64,000 bases of DNA, taken from contig NZ_BQXY01000003.1 of NCBI RefSeq assembly GCF_024341905.1, forward strand, positions 186,001 through 250,000, given 5' to 3'. Of the stretch, positions 54,851 to 63,952 are shown one piece after another; position 1 is the stretch's first letter, and each line of letters opens with the position of its first letter. Origin of the DNA: Clostridium folliculivorans (GTDB taxonomy: Bacteria > Bacillota > Clostridia > Clostridiales > Clostridiaceae). The translations under genes and the position numbers were made by a program. The notes under the pieces are model-generated. The model saw only the letters and a program-made list of their open reading frames with translations, had not been told where the DNA came from and ran no database searches.

Positions 54851-54864
54851 CGATTCGTTAAAGT

Positions 54865-54900
54865 ACAAAAAAAAGACTCTGCATAAATGCAGAGCCTTTA
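54865..54900 (-). terminator. Terminator of the SASP gene
   Basis: On the minus strand CTCTGCAT pairs with ATGCAGAG (54877-54894) and eight Ts follow. Confidence 0.9.
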
Positions 54901-54908
54901 TATGTTTA

Positions 54909-55106
54909 TTACTTTAGGCCATTTTCATAGCTTTCAATCATTTTTTTAACCATGTATCCGCCTACTGACCCATTTTCTCTTGAAGTTAAGTCTCCATTAT
55001 AGCCTTGTTTTAAGTCAACTCCAAGTTCTCTTGCAGTTTCAAATTTGAATTTGCTTAATGCTTCCTTTGCTTCTGGAACTAAAACTCTATTTCTGTTACT
55101 TGCCAT
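54909..55106 (-). CDS. Small acid-soluble spore protein, alpha/beta type
   Basis: A 65-residue protein that coats DNA in the spore and protects it from UV and heat. The GPR protease site region FKFETARELGV and the second family segment GYNGDLTSRENGSVGGYMVKKMI are both present. Expression is normally by sigma-G in the forespore. AAAGGAGGAATTCGTC precedes the ATG. This is direct evidence for a spore former. Confidence 0.95.
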   Translation of the reverse strand: MASNRNRVLVPEAKEALSKFKFETARELGVDLKQGYNGDLTSRENGSVGGYMVKKMIESYENGLK

Positions 55107-56167
55107 GACGAATTCCTCCTTTAAAATAAAGTATTTATTCGATATACCATTTTCATAATTAACTTGTAAGCTTATTAGAAAACTTCTAACTACTAACTGT
55201 TAATTACTTGTTTGGTTATCGTATTAGTATTTTGCGCCATTTGCGATTTATTATATTAGAGGAGTGGTGGAAAGTAATTATCTTTTTTACTGATTATCCA
55301 TTTTAAGTATCTTTTATTTTTTATAACCAATATTATTTTCTAGGAGTTACAAATTCAGGCGGTGTAGGATTTGGATTTTCAAAGTATCTTCCTGGTGTAG
55401 ACAAGTCAAAATACAATTTAGAGTCTTCAGTTACACCAAAATCTTTATTCGAACCATATGACTTAACTCTTCAGCACCAATATCTAAAAATAAATCTTTT
55501 ATAGTAGGATCCTGAATTCTAAAGCTCTATGATATATACTGAAGCGCCGCTTTAAGTTCTCCGTTTGCCCCCCAAGTGCTATTGCATCAAAACAGCATAC
55601 TGCGGATTAACTTTTTCTACTTTAACTTCTCTTAATAATTGCTTCTCATGCTTAAACAAAATAAAACACCTCCAATATTTTCTTTAAGATTTATTTTTTT
55701 CTTATATAAGTACATTTATTCTATTTTTTAATTCTTATAAAAAATAAAAGCCTAATCAAAACATTTTTACTTTGATTGGCTTTTAAACATATTATATATG
55801 TAATTATTCAGTTATCACCTTATCAGTAAAGAAGCTATTTTTAGTTAATTCATATTAATCAATATATAATTGCATTTTTTCAATTCAATAAATAACTTAT
55901 AAATTTTCTTTAATTACGGTCTTTATTAATTATTCAACATAAAAGTAGTACTAAATTGCCAATTTCACAATTCCACTTCTAAAACAAACTCATTACTAAA
56001 ATATACCATATTAATTAACATTTAACACATCATTTACATATTATAAACTATGAGATTGTTATTTTTACTTACAAAGTTATATAACATATAAGGATGATTG
56101 CTCTGGTACAAATATACTAGAGTTTTTTGAGTCCGAGTTCTTAGAAAAAGTTTTAGGAGGTACAATT
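55107..56167. other. Gene-poor region with a broken gene
   Basis: Apart from the catalase-like pseudogene at 55333-55659, I find only a hairpin, AAAGCCTAATCAAA / TTTGATTGGCTTTT (55747-55784), which could be a bidirectional terminator, and a probable 5' region for the truncated lipoprotein at 56168. Confidence 0.55.
55333..55659 (-). pseudogene. Manganese catalase / CotJC-like gene, broken
   Basis: Fragments in changing frames on the minus strand rebuild a CotJC-type protein. It starts with TTG after GGAGGTG and encodes FKHEKQLLREVKVEKVNPQY. It reaches a stop, shifts frame to give GANGELKAALQYIS, has a further stop, then continues with RIQDPTIKDLFLDI and GAEELSHM. About 90 residues are then missing before the C-terminal YFDLSTPGRYFENP and PTPPEFVTPRK. 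At least one frameshift, two stops and an internal deletion make it non-functional. CotJC is a spore coat protein, fitting the neighbours. Confidence 0.85.
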
Positions 56168-56452
56168 ATGAAAATAAAAAAAATTAAAACCTTTTTAGTA
56201 ACAGCTTTAGTCGTAGCATTATCCGTAACAGCTATTAGTTGCGGTAAAACTCAATCTACTACACCAACTTCTTCAGGAGAAAAAAAACTGGTAAAGGTAA
56301 AACTAAATGAAGTAGCTCGTTCTGTATTTTATGCACCAATGTATGCTGCAATAAATCAAGGTTTCTTTAAGGAAGAAGGACTTGATATAGATTTATCTAC
56401 AGGCCAAGGAGCAGAATCAACGTGTACTAAAATACAAAAAATCTATAAATAA
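56168..56452 (+). pseudogene. ABC transporter substrate-binding lipoprotein, truncated
   Basis: The first 94 residues of an NMT1/SsuA-like binding protein: signal peptide with lipobox AISC at residues 22-25, then KLNEVARSVFYAPMYAAINQGFF and EEGLDIDLSTGQGAE. The normal protein continues for about 230 more residues, but here the match ends at GQGAE and a stop follows 11 codons later. The ribosome binding site TTAGGAGG is intact, so a short lipoprotein could still be made. The serine recombinase 1.1 kb away suggests element-driven truncation, but this is inference. Confidence 0.75.
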
Positions 56453-56464
56453 CCCTTTCCTTAG

Positions 56465-56929
56465 CTATACTGTTGTATTTTCTTGTATCAAATTATATAG
56501 TTCTTCATTTAAAGTTTCATCTGATGGATTATTTTTTACCTTTTCAAGAATTGGCAGCAAAAGTGTAAGATCTTTTTTTGCAACTACTTCTTCTATGTTC
56601 GAGCGATTTGTTATATTGTTATTTAATACCCACAATATACCTTCCAAGCTTGAGTTTTTTTCATAATAAGAGGTATACCCATATACACTTACAGCTTTGC
56701 TGGTTGCTGATGACAAAAATGGTAATGACGGTATTATATCCCTCTCGTTTGATTCTACTTCTTTTATGCCTAAACAAATGCTCTGCATAGCAAGATTAAA
56801 ATTCGAATCAGCCTTTTCTTTTCTATGTATTTCATTATAATGATTTTGTGTATACTGAAAAATATTAAGAAAAGACAAAATTCCAATTATCCCAATTGTT
56901 ACATACACCTTTACATATTCTTTTTTCAT
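56465..56929 (-). CDS. Hypothetical membrane-anchored protein
   Basis: A 154-residue protein with one N-terminal membrane segment (YVKVYVTIGIIGILSFLNIFQY) and a helical extracellular part (NEIHRKEKADSNFNLAMQS, VVAKKDLTLLLPILEKVK). I do not recognise a family. Such proteins often occur near two-component or transporter genes, but none is here. Convergent with the truncated lipoprotein. Confidence 0.6.
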   Translation of the reverse strand: MKKEYVKVYVTIGIIGILSFLNIFQYTQNHYNEIHRKEKADSNFNLAMQSICLGIKEVESNERDIIPSLPFLSSATSKAVSVYGYTSYYEKNSSLEGILWVLNNNITNRSNIEEVVAKKDLTLLLPILEKVKNNPSDETLNEELYNLIQENTTV

Positions 56930-57230
56930 TTTCTCTTACCCCAGTAACAAAAACTTAATCAAATTATTTTAGATTTTATATTCATAAGTATAAAAAACTT
57001 AAAGATTTTTTTTACTTAATTAGAAATAGTTTGAAGTAATTATAACATACTTTAATCTTAAAGTTTACTTATCTCATAGTTTTTACCTATATTTAATAAT
57101 TAGTAGTTTCTTTTAGTATTTCTAACTATTTAAAGTAGTTTACCTTTCATACAAAGAGATAAACTACTTTAATCTTCAAAAACTTAATCAACAAATTAGC
57201 AATAATAGAGAACTTTCACTTACAAGATAA
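56930..57230. other. Intergenic region with hairpin
   Basis: AAAGTAGTTTA (57132-57142) is repeated inverted as TAAACTACTTT (57160-57170). It may terminate the 57-residue ORF on the minus strand. No ORF otherwise. Confidence 0.5.
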
Positions 57231-57404
57231 TCATTCTAACTCTTGCTTTAATTTTTCTATTATAAGTTTTACTTCTACTTCACTATATTTAGATCTAATA
57301 ACCTTAAGCACAGCTCTTGCTTTCGCTTCTTCTAAGTACTTTTTCCCTTCCTCAGTAGTTGGATAATTTACCTCCACTTTAATTTTTGTTCTTGATCTCC
57401 CCAT
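57231..57404 (-). CDS. Small basic/acidic protein next to the recombinase
   Basis: A 57-residue protein starting MGRSRTKIKVEVNYP after GGAGGGG. The rest is helical and charged: EEGKKYLEEAKARAVLKVI and VEVKLIIEKLKQELE. I do not recognise a named family. The beta-strand N-terminus and paired helices could suit a ribbon-helix-helix-like or recombination accessory protein. It is divergent from the serine recombinase gene, whose start is 193 bases away. Confidence 0.65.
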   Translation of the reverse strand: MGRSRTKIKVEVNYPTTEEGKKYLEEAKARAVLKVIRSKYSEVEVKLIIEKLKQELE

Positions 57405-57596
57405 ATATACCCCTCCTTAATTTCATACTATGGTTTTCAATATACATAGGTTACATATGAATTTAGTTCAGTTCTTTTGTTTTATAATTTTCTTTAGAAG
57501 CCTTCTTGATGATTGGATAAATTTATAATAATTTATTACCTTTTAGAATATGTATCTGTATGAATAAATTACTTTCATATAAATCAGGAGAAATTT

Positions 57597-59198
57597 ATGA
57601 TCGCTGCAATATATAGTAGAAAAAGTAGACTCTCCGAAAAAGGCGAATCTATTGAAAACCAAATTGAACTATGCAAACAGTACGGTAATAATTTAGGAGT
57701 CACTAATTTTTTAATATACGAAGATGAAGGATTCTCTGGTGGAAATGTAAATAGGCCTGAATTTCAAAAGCTCCTAAGTGATGCAAAGAAAAAACGTTTT
57801 GATTATCTTATTTGCTATAGACTAGATAGAATCTCTCGTAATGTAGCGGATTTTTCTACTACTCTAGAGATGCTGCAGAAAAATAAAATAGAATTTGTAA
57901 GTATCAGAGAACAATTTGATACTTCAAGTCCCATGGGTAGAGCTATGGTATACATCTCTTCAGTATTTGCACAACTTGAAAGAGAAACCATAGCAGAAAG
58001 AATTAAAGATAACATGCTTGAGCTTGCTAAGACTGGAAGATGGCTTGGTGGCACTCCCCCACTTGGTTTTAAATCAGTTCCAGTTGAGTATGTTGGAAAA
58101 GAAAATATTAAGAAAATGTATAAACTTGAAGTTGTAGAAGAAGAAATTAATATAGTTAAGACGATATTTTCTTTATATTTAGAAAAGAAAAGTACTTCTA
58201 CAGTTTCAAGATATCTCTGCTCCAATAATGTTAAAGGGAAAAATGGTGGAGATTTCTCAAGAAATACTGTACTTCAGATATTAAATAATCCTGTATACAC
58301 TTTTGCAGATGAAAATATGTATAACTATTTTAATAATCTAGGAGCTACTTTATGTAATGATTTTACTGGAGAATACGGACTCATGGTTTATAACAAACGT
58401 GAAGGCGGTAAAAAAGACAAGTCGGTTGAAGAATGGATTGTATCAGCTGCATTACATCCAGGTATTGTTCCCTCAAAACAGTGGATAAAATGCCAAGAAA
58501 TTTTAAATACCAATGTAAATAATCCATCAGTACGCTCTAATACTAGCAAACACTTTTTACTATCTGGATTAGTTAAGTGTGGTAACTGCGGTAGTAGTAT
58601 GTCTACCTGGAGCAACCTAAATAAGAGAACTAATAAACTTGAAAGATATTATAGGTGTGAACTTAGGAATAGAGCCAGTAATCGTTGCTCTACTAAGATG
58701 CTAAATGCCTATGCTGCTGAAGAGGCTATAATAACAGCTTTAAAAAATATAGACACTAAAAGTATAGTTAATCTATACTCAAATGATAAAAATTCAGAAG
58801 TCACTAAACTTGAACTTCAAAATGAAGCTTCCAGCCTAAAGAAAACTCTTTCTGCTAATAACAAAATTATTCAAGGCTTAGTAAGAAAACTTGCATTACT
58901 AGAAGATAGAGATACTCTAAAACTAATAGAAAACGAGATAAAGGCAGTAAAAAATGAAAGTATTTCTATTGAAAAAAGAATAAGTGAAATAACCTTAGGT
59001 CAAATGGCTACTGAAGACATAGATGAAAAGATAGGAAATATAACCTCCAATATTAAAACTATAAAACAGTTCTTTGATTATATTGATGATATAGAAATTA
59101 AGCGATCTGTTATTAAAGAAGTAATTGAGAGCATTACTTGGGATAATGAAGTTTTAAAAATCAATCTTGTTGGAGCAAACAGTTCATTAAGTATTTAG
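57597..59198 (+). CDS. Large serine recombinase
   Basis: A 533-residue site-specific recombinase. The N-terminal resolvase domain has AIYSRKSR with the nucleophile Ser at residue 8, GFSGGNVNRPEF, and YRLDRISRN; AQLERETIAERI leads into the Recombinase domain. The zinc ribbon has CGNCGSSMS and two later Cys residues (YYRCELRN ... NRC). A coiled coil follows (about 400-470). The size and domains fit integrases of phages, skin-type elements and TnpX-like transposons. No other mobility genes or att sites are evident, so it may be a relic. Confidence 0.93.
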   Translation: MIAAIYSRKSRLSEKGESIENQIELCKQYGNNLGVTNFLIYEDEGFSGGNVNRPEFQKLLSDAKKKRFDYLICYRLDRISRNVADFSTTLEMLQKNKIEFVSIREQFDTSSPMGRAMVYISSVFAQLERETIAERIKDNMLELAKTGRWLGGTPPLGFKSVPVEYVGKENIKKMYKLEVVEEEINIVKTIFSLYLEKKSTSTVSRYLCSNNVKGKNGGDFSRNTVLQILNNPVYTFADENMYNYFNNLGATLCNDFTGEYGLMVYNKREGGKKDKSVEEWIVSAALHPGIVPSKQWIKCQEILNTNVNNPSVRSNTSKHFLLSGLVKCGNCGSSMSTWSNLNKRTNKLERYYRCELRNRASNRCSTKMLNAYAAEEAIITALKNIDTKSIVNLYSNDKNSEVTKLELQNEASSLKKTLSANNKIIQGLVRKLALLEDRDTLKLIENEIKAVKNESISIEKRISEITLGQMATEDIDEKIGNITSNIKTIKQFFDYIDDIEIKRSVIKEVIESITWDNEVLKINLVGANSSLSI

Positions 59199-59235
59199 GC
59201 ATAGTTTTTTCAAACTATGCTTATTATTTTTATAG
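59199..59235 (+). terminator. Terminator of the recombinase gene
   Basis: GCATAGTTT (59199-59207) pairs with AAACTATGC (59212-59220), followed by a T-rich run. Confidence 0.8.
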
Positions 59236-59261
59236 TTAATTATCTATTTTCTTGAATTACG

Positions 59262-59308
59262 ACGTAAAAACACTGCAAAATTCAATTAAGAATAATGCAG
59301 TGTTTTAA
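59262..59308 (-). terminator. Terminator of the GNAT gene
   Basis: AACACTGCA pairs with TGCAGTGTT (59269-59304). On the minus strand TTTTTAC follows. Confidence 0.65.
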
Positions 59309-59362
59309 TTAATTATTAGCTTTTATTTATGTGACGTTAAATAAGAATAATGTGGATTATGC

Positions 59363-59899
59363 TTATTTTGAACGCAAATAATAGTGTTCTCCTTCATATA
59401 CCTTGCCTTCACAGAAATCAATTTTTAATAATGTATTCCGTCTTTCAACAGCTTGAGGTATTGCCTTAGTTGCAATCATATCAACCTCAAACAAATCAAA
59501 AAAGTTCTCGTTACAAACACTAAATATTTCTTTTAAGTAATCTACATTTTCGTATTCAGAAGAAACATCAACTCGAAGTATTCCTGTCTTGATTTTATAT
59601 TTACCAACATAATCAAACATTTCTACTGTTCCAATAGCTTTAGATAGTGATTTATCTATAATTGCAAAGCGTATAAATTCTTGTTGAGAATATGCATAAA
59701 GCCAAGCTTTAATGCATTGCAACATATCCTCAATTGTGTAAATACAGAAATCACCCGTGCACCTATCAGAGTTAAAAAATTTTTGTGCCTTACTATCAGA
59801 ATAACATCTAAGTAGACCTTCGGAATCTTCTTCCGAAACGAGTCTTAAAATAAAACTTTCTGTTTCAAAAGTAGGGCATATTTCGTATGGGTCCTCCAT
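59363..59899 (-). CDS. GNAT family N-acetyltransferase
   Basis: A 178-residue GNAT-type acetyltransferase (RimJ/L-like layout): ETESFILRLVSEEDSEGLLRCY at the N-terminus, AIGTVEMFDY in the middle, and KAIPQAVERRNTLLKIDF near the C-terminus. The acetyl-CoA loop is poorly conserved, so activity is uncertain. I start at the ATG at 59899, six bases after AGGAGG. Substrate unknown. Confidence 0.75.
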   Translation of the reverse strand: MEDPYEICPTFETESFILRLVSEEDSEGLLRCYSDSKAQKFFNSDRCTGDFCIYTIEDMLQCIKAWLYAYSQQEFIRFAIIDKSLSKAIGTVEMFDYVGKYKIKTGILRVDVSSEYENVDYLKEIFSVCNENFFDLFEVDMIATKAIPQAVERRNTLLKIDFCEGKVYEGEHYYLRSK

Positions 59900-60140
59900 A
59901 AAAATCCTCCTCATCATGTATATAATATAAATTTTCTTTGCTTCACATTATTTTACCATTCTATCTTAATTATTGTTAATTATACCATTTCATACCAATC
60001 AATTCTAAGAAAACTGTTGACCTAAACAGGACAAAAGTTAAAAGCTTTAATATATGTCCTGTGATTTTTATTTTTTTATAACAAAAAATCGTAAAATCCA
60101 CTTCTAGATACTACGATCTTCAACATCTCTTATTTATTAA

Positions 60141-60476
60141 TCATCCTCTAGGAGCATACATTATAATAATAACTCCTATTAAAGCTATTGCTCCTCCAAT
60201 TAAATCAAATTTATCAGGAACTACATTATCAATCTTCCATCCCCAAAGAATAGACAGAGCGATAAATATTCCTCCATAAGCTGCATACACTCTTCCGAAA
60301 TTAGAATTTGGCGGCTGTAAGGTTGGGACTACTCCATATATTATCAATATTAAAGCTCCAAATATTCCGTATGTTATACTTTTACCTTCTCGTAGCCACA
60401 ACCACATTAGATATCCCCCGCCAATTTCAAATATTCCAGCTAATATAAAATAGAAAATAGATTGTACAAACTCCAT
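60141..60476 (-). CDS. YnfA family membrane protein (UPF0060)
   Basis: A 111-residue protein with four membrane segments, related to small multidrug resistance proteins. [20 protein letters not shown] and [20 protein letters not shown] are the family hallmarks. It probably works as a dimer. Substrate unknown. Confidence 0.93.
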   Translation of the reverse strand: MEFVQSIFYFILAGIFEIGGGYLMWLWLREGKSITYGIFGALILIIYGVVPTLQPPNSNFGRVYAAYGGIFIALSILWGWKIDNVVPDKFDLIGGAIALIGVIIIMYAPRG

Positions 60477-60513
60477 ACTTCCTCCTATGTTTATCTATTA
60501 AATTTTCTTTTAA

Positions 60514-60693
60514 TTACTTATTAGTTTTATTTTTAACCTTTTGCACCATAGCTCCACCATAATTATTAGTGGTATTGGTAGTATTCCAAGTATTATTACC
60601 AAACCCATTCTTTGCAGGCGAAATCAAAAACCCTAAAACCACTCCCATTGAAAATGCTGTAGCTGCTATAGCTAAAACCTCTCTCTTTTTCAT
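60514..60693 (-). CDS. Small single-span membrane protein
   Basis: A 59-residue protein: KKRE, one membrane segment (VLAIAATAFSMGVVLGFLI), then an Asn/Thr-rich tail ending in basic residues. It resembles YtxH-type proteins only in layout. I start at the ATG at 60693 after AAAGGGGAG. Function unknown. Confidence 0.65.
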   Translation of the reverse strand: MKKREVLAIAATAFSMGVVLGFLISPAKNGFGNNTWNTTNTTNNYGGAMVQKVKNKTNK

Positions 60694-60807
60694 ACAATTC
60701 TCCCCTTTTAACCAACTCATAATTCTCTTCTCCTTATATCTTAAAACTACTTATGAAGTAACCTTTGTATACTTACATACCCTATATAACCAATTATCAC
60801 AAATTAA

Positions 60808-61311
60808 TTATACCCTCTTCTCAAAAGCAACTCTTTTGTTTTTATCTTCTAAATAAACTATTCCACAATACTGAAATCCATTCTTCTTAAGCAATCTTTG
60901 CATAGATAAATTTTCTTCATGGGTATCTACCTTTATACTTTGCACCCCTCTACTTAAACAAAGCTCTTCTACATTTTTAATTATAATAGAAGAAAGACCT
61001 AACCCCTTATATTCATTATCCACTGCTATTCTATGTATCACAGCAAAAGTATCGTTACTTACCCATTGTCCTTCATAAATCTCGTCATAGGTTTTCTCAC
61101 CATCAAAAGATATCGCTGATGTACCAACTATTTTGTTTTCATTAAGTAATACATAACTATGTCCATTAGAAATATCATTTTTAATGACCTCTTCATTTGG
61201 ATATCCATTCTGCCATTGATCTATTCCATTATCCTTAAAGTAAGCTTGTGCTTGTTTTATTATATTCATTATACTGCTTATATCTGCTTCAACAGTTCTA
61301 CGAAATTCCAT
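60808..61311 (-). CDS. GNAT family N-acetyltransferase
   Basis: A 167-residue acetyltransferase. The acetyl-CoA binding motif lies in IHRIAVDNEYKGLGLSSIII, with YVLLNENKIVGTSAIS before it and NLSMQRLLKKNGFQYCGI after it. All core elements are intact. Substrate unknown. Confidence 0.88.
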   Translation of the reverse strand: MEFRRTVEADISSIMNIIKQAQAYFKDNGIDQWQNGYPNEEVIKNDISNGHSYVLLNENKIVGTSAISFDGEKTYDEIYEGQWVSNDTFAVIHRIAVDNEYKGLGLSSIIIKNVEELCLSRGVQSIKVDTHEENLSMQRLLKKNGFQYCGIVYLEDKNKRVAFEKRV

Positions 61312-61628
61312 TTAAATTCTCCTTTTTCTTCTGCAAGTATTTTTATAAATTACTATTATCACTAAAACTTCTTTTATCTCAAGCATAAAATATGGAAGTC
61401 TCATTGCTGCCTTTCATTCTTAAAATCTTACATAAAATTATAGCATATGTATTTAAAATTCTGCTTCTAGCAAACATGAAAATATTAATTATTCTTGATC
61501 TACTTTTTTTAATAACTAGTATGTTAGACCTGTAACATTATTATGTACAACCTGCATCATTTTCTATATAATATACTTATATTCAAAGGTAAAATATTAC
61601 AAATAAGTTACGTTATTGGGGGCTAAAA
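61312..61628. other. Divergent intergenic region, GNAT/DUF5316
   Basis: It should hold promoters for both directions. I see no convincing promoter pair, hairpin or ORF. The plus-strand gene begins after TATTGGGGGCTA, a 5' sequence shared with the amidase gene at 62582. Confidence 0.4.
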
Positions 61629-61952
61629 ATGCGTAAATCAATTATTCTAAGTCTTATACTTATATATATTGGGGTTGTAGCTGGATTTTTGCAAAATGAT
61701 TGGTATCTAACTGTAAGAATATGCGGAATTTCTGGACTAGTATGCTTATCTATATCAGGATTATTAAATGGGGCATTCAATGGATTTATTAAAGGCCCTG
61801 GTATTAGTAGCGGCAGACGTATATCACCACCTATTTTAGACACAAATGAAGCTAATCCAGTTCGTGATAAGATAACTAATTTCTTAATAGTTGTTGGGGG
61901 ACCTAATGTAATAACTGCTATTGTAGTATATGTATTAACGAATAAGAAATAA
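61629..61952 (+). CDS. Small membrane protein, DUF5316-like
   Basis: A 107-residue protein with about three membrane segments: residues 5-21, 30-50 and 84-103. The Arg- and Pro-containing loop (SSGRRISPPILD) is probably cytoplasmic or outside. The layout resembles DUF5316 proteins of Firmicutes. Function unknown. Confidence 0.7.
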   Translation: MRKSIILSLILIYIGVVAGFLQNDWYLTVRICGISGLVCLSISGLLNGAFNGFIKGPGISSGRRISPPILDTNEANPVRDKITNFLIVVGGPNVITAIVVYVLTNKK

Positions 61953-62000
61953 ATTAGGTGATTTTAAAATGGCATTATAAATATTGCTAAGGAGAAAAAA

Positions 62001-62513
62001 ATGAATAAAATAAAATTCAAGTCTTTGACAACAGTTTTTATTATTGCAATTTCACTTATTGTGTATGCCTTCTTTCTAAATCATATTGAAACTAGACAAG
62101 ATAATACAACTATAATAAAAAGCGGAAAGTATTATTTTAAGCGTGACTTTGTTGGGGAATCAGGCATTAAACATCCTGTCTATGATATTTCAGTATCTGA
62201 AAAAGAGGCTAAAAAGAATATTCAAGAAAACAAAACCAATAAAGAAAGTCTTTTTTATTTTTATAAGAATATTTTTCTAATTAAAAGCATGAAAATAACA
62301 TCTATATTTACTGGTTTTATCTTTATAATAATCACAGTCTTTATGTTTGAAGTTATATATGATAAACAATTAAATTTAAGTAAAGTAGAAAAGAAAAAAC
62401 TATTACCGTTTGTAGTTTGCTTTTTAATAATCTGTACTTTGCTATCTGTATATAAAATAAATCAATTTAAAAAATTAGAATCTAATTTAGTAGTTTACTA
62501 TAATTCAATATAG
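62001..62513 (+). CDS. Hypothetical membrane protein
   Basis: A 170-residue protein with three hydrophobic segments (about 9-27, 94-118 and 133-150) and a charged extracellular loop after the first. I do not recognise a family. It follows the DUF5316-like gene by 48 bases and has AAGGAGAAAAAA before its ATG, so the two may be co-transcribed. Confidence 0.65.
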   Translation: MNKIKFKSLTTVFIIAISLIVYAFFLNHIETRQDNTTIIKSGKYYFKRDFVGESGIKHPVYDISVSEKEAKKNIQENKTNKESLFYFYKNIFLIKSMKITSIFTGFIFIIITVFMFEVIYDKQLNLSKVEKKKLLPFVVCFLIICTLLSVYKINQFKKLESNLVVYYNSI

Positions 62514-62581
62514 TTCTACTGAATATCACAACATGTAGTATTTTATCTGACAAAACTTTTTGCTATATTGGGGGCTATAAC

Positions 62582-63472
62582 ATGACTAAAATATTTAGAA
62601 TTGCAATTGTACAAGAAACTCGTGATCCTTATAACATTACCTTAAATACAAATAAAGGGCTGAGCGCAGTGAAAAAAGCAAAAGAGCTTGGGGCTGATCT
62701 TGTTTTATTTCCTGAATGCTGGATTACTGGATATGAGTTTCCTAAAGTAAATAAAAACCTTTCCACTAAAGAAATTATGAAAACTTCAGAATTTAAAGAA
62801 TGGAATAACTTAGCTATCGATGAGAACAATGAGCATATTCAAACATTTTGTAAGGCTGCTAAACTTTTAAATATCGGTATTGTAATTACATCCTACACAA
62901 AAGGAGTAAAAAAACCTCAAAACTCGGCATTCGTTATAAATAGAGATGGTGAAATAATAATGAAATACAGTAAAGTGCATACCTGTGATTTCGCAGATGA
63001 ACGAATGTTAGAATCAGGAGATGAATTCAAGGTATGCGAATTCGAAGGAGTTAAACTTGGGGTAATGATATGCTACGATAGAGAATACCCTGAAAGTGCA
63101 AGAATACTTATGCTAAAAGGGGCAGAATTAATACTAGTACCAAATGATTGTGAATCCATGAAGCCAAGAATTCAGGCATTATCCACTAGAGCATATGAGA
63201 ATATGGTTGGAGTTGCGATGTCAAATCCACCAAGAAAAAACGCAGGTTGCTCCTGTGCTTTTAGCCCAATAACTTGGGATGAAAATGGTATACCTATTGA
63301 CAACACAATCATTATTGCAGATGCAGAAACAGAAGATGTGTTTATAGCAGAATTTGATTTAGAAAAAATACGTAACTATAGAAAGCGTGAAATGATGGGT
63401 AATACTTTCCGTAAAGTAAAAGCCTATTCTGAATTATTGAATGCTACTATCAAAGAACCATTTAAAAGATAA
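62582..63472 (+). CDS. Carbon-nitrogen hydrolase (nitrilase superfamily)
   Basis: A 296-residue amidase of the nitrilase fold. The triad is visible: Glu in LFPECWITGYEF, Lys in KYSKVHTCDF, and Cys in GVMICYDREYPESARILM. It hydrolyses an amide or nitrile C-N bond; N-carbamoylputrescine and omega-amidase activities are possible. The substrate cannot be told by eye. Confidence 0.9.
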   Translation: MTKIFRIAIVQETRDPYNITLNTNKGLSAVKKAKELGADLVLFPECWITGYEFPKVNKNLSTKEIMKTSEFKEWNNLAIDENNEHIQTFCKAAKLLNIGIVITSYTKGVKKPQNSAFVINRDGEIIMKYSKVHTCDFADERMLESGDEFKVCEFEGVKLGVMICYDREYPESARILMLKGAELILVPNDCESMKPRIQALSTRAYENMVGVAMSNPPRKNAGCSCAFSPITWDENGIPIDNTIIIADAETEDVFIAEFDLEKIRNYRKREMMGNTFRKVKAYSELLNATIKEPFKR

Positions 63473-63498
63473 TAAAATTATAATTTAGGGAGAGAATT

Positions 63499-63938
63499 AA
63501 TGACAAATTAATCATAGGTAAGTTTTGTTCTATAGCTTTTGGCACTAAATTCATTATGAATGGTGTGCAAATCATACTCAAAATTCATTATCAACCTACA
63601 CCATCCCTGTTCTCTCTGAGGAATGGGATAATAATGGCGATCTCGTAATAGGAAATGTTGTTTGGATTGGCTTTAAAACAGTGATTATGCCTGGAGTCCA
63701 TATTGGTGACGGAGCTATAATTGGTACAAGAGTCTTAGTTACTAAGGATGTACCTCCATACTCTATTGTTGGCGGTGTGCCAGCAAAAATTATAAGAAAA
63801 CTATTTGAGGATTCAGTTATAAACGATCTTCTTAATCTCAAATGATGGGATTGGAGCTATGAAAAGATTCAAGCTAACATCTCTTCAATTCAAAGCTGGG
63901 ATATAGAAGCACTAAAAAACTTGCCTATAAATCTATAA
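63499..63938 (+). pseudogene. Hexapeptide-repeat acetyltransferase (Vat/CatB type), broken
   Basis: On the plus strand [21 protein letters not shown] is read in one frame. An extra base near 63560 shifts to the next frame, which gives [34 protein letters not shown], and [19 protein letters not shown], then [15 protein letters not shown], typical of xenobiotic acetyltransferases. A TGA replaces the expected Trp codon before WDWSYEKIQ. The N-terminal ~50 residues are also absent. One frameshift, one stop and a missing start make it a pseudogene, unless sequencing errors are involved. Confidence 0.85.
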
Positions 63939-63952
63939 AGGAGATCTTACTT

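Noticed and set aside
60020..60075. Terminator hairpin AGGACA / TGTCCT after YnfA
   Set aside because: The T-run lies on the plus strand, away from the direction of the YnfA gene, and the stem is short with a long AT loop.
63596..63841. 81-codon minus-strand ORF
   Set aside because: It is the antisense shadow of the hexapeptide acetyltransferase pseudogene on the plus strand, whose frame matches a known family.
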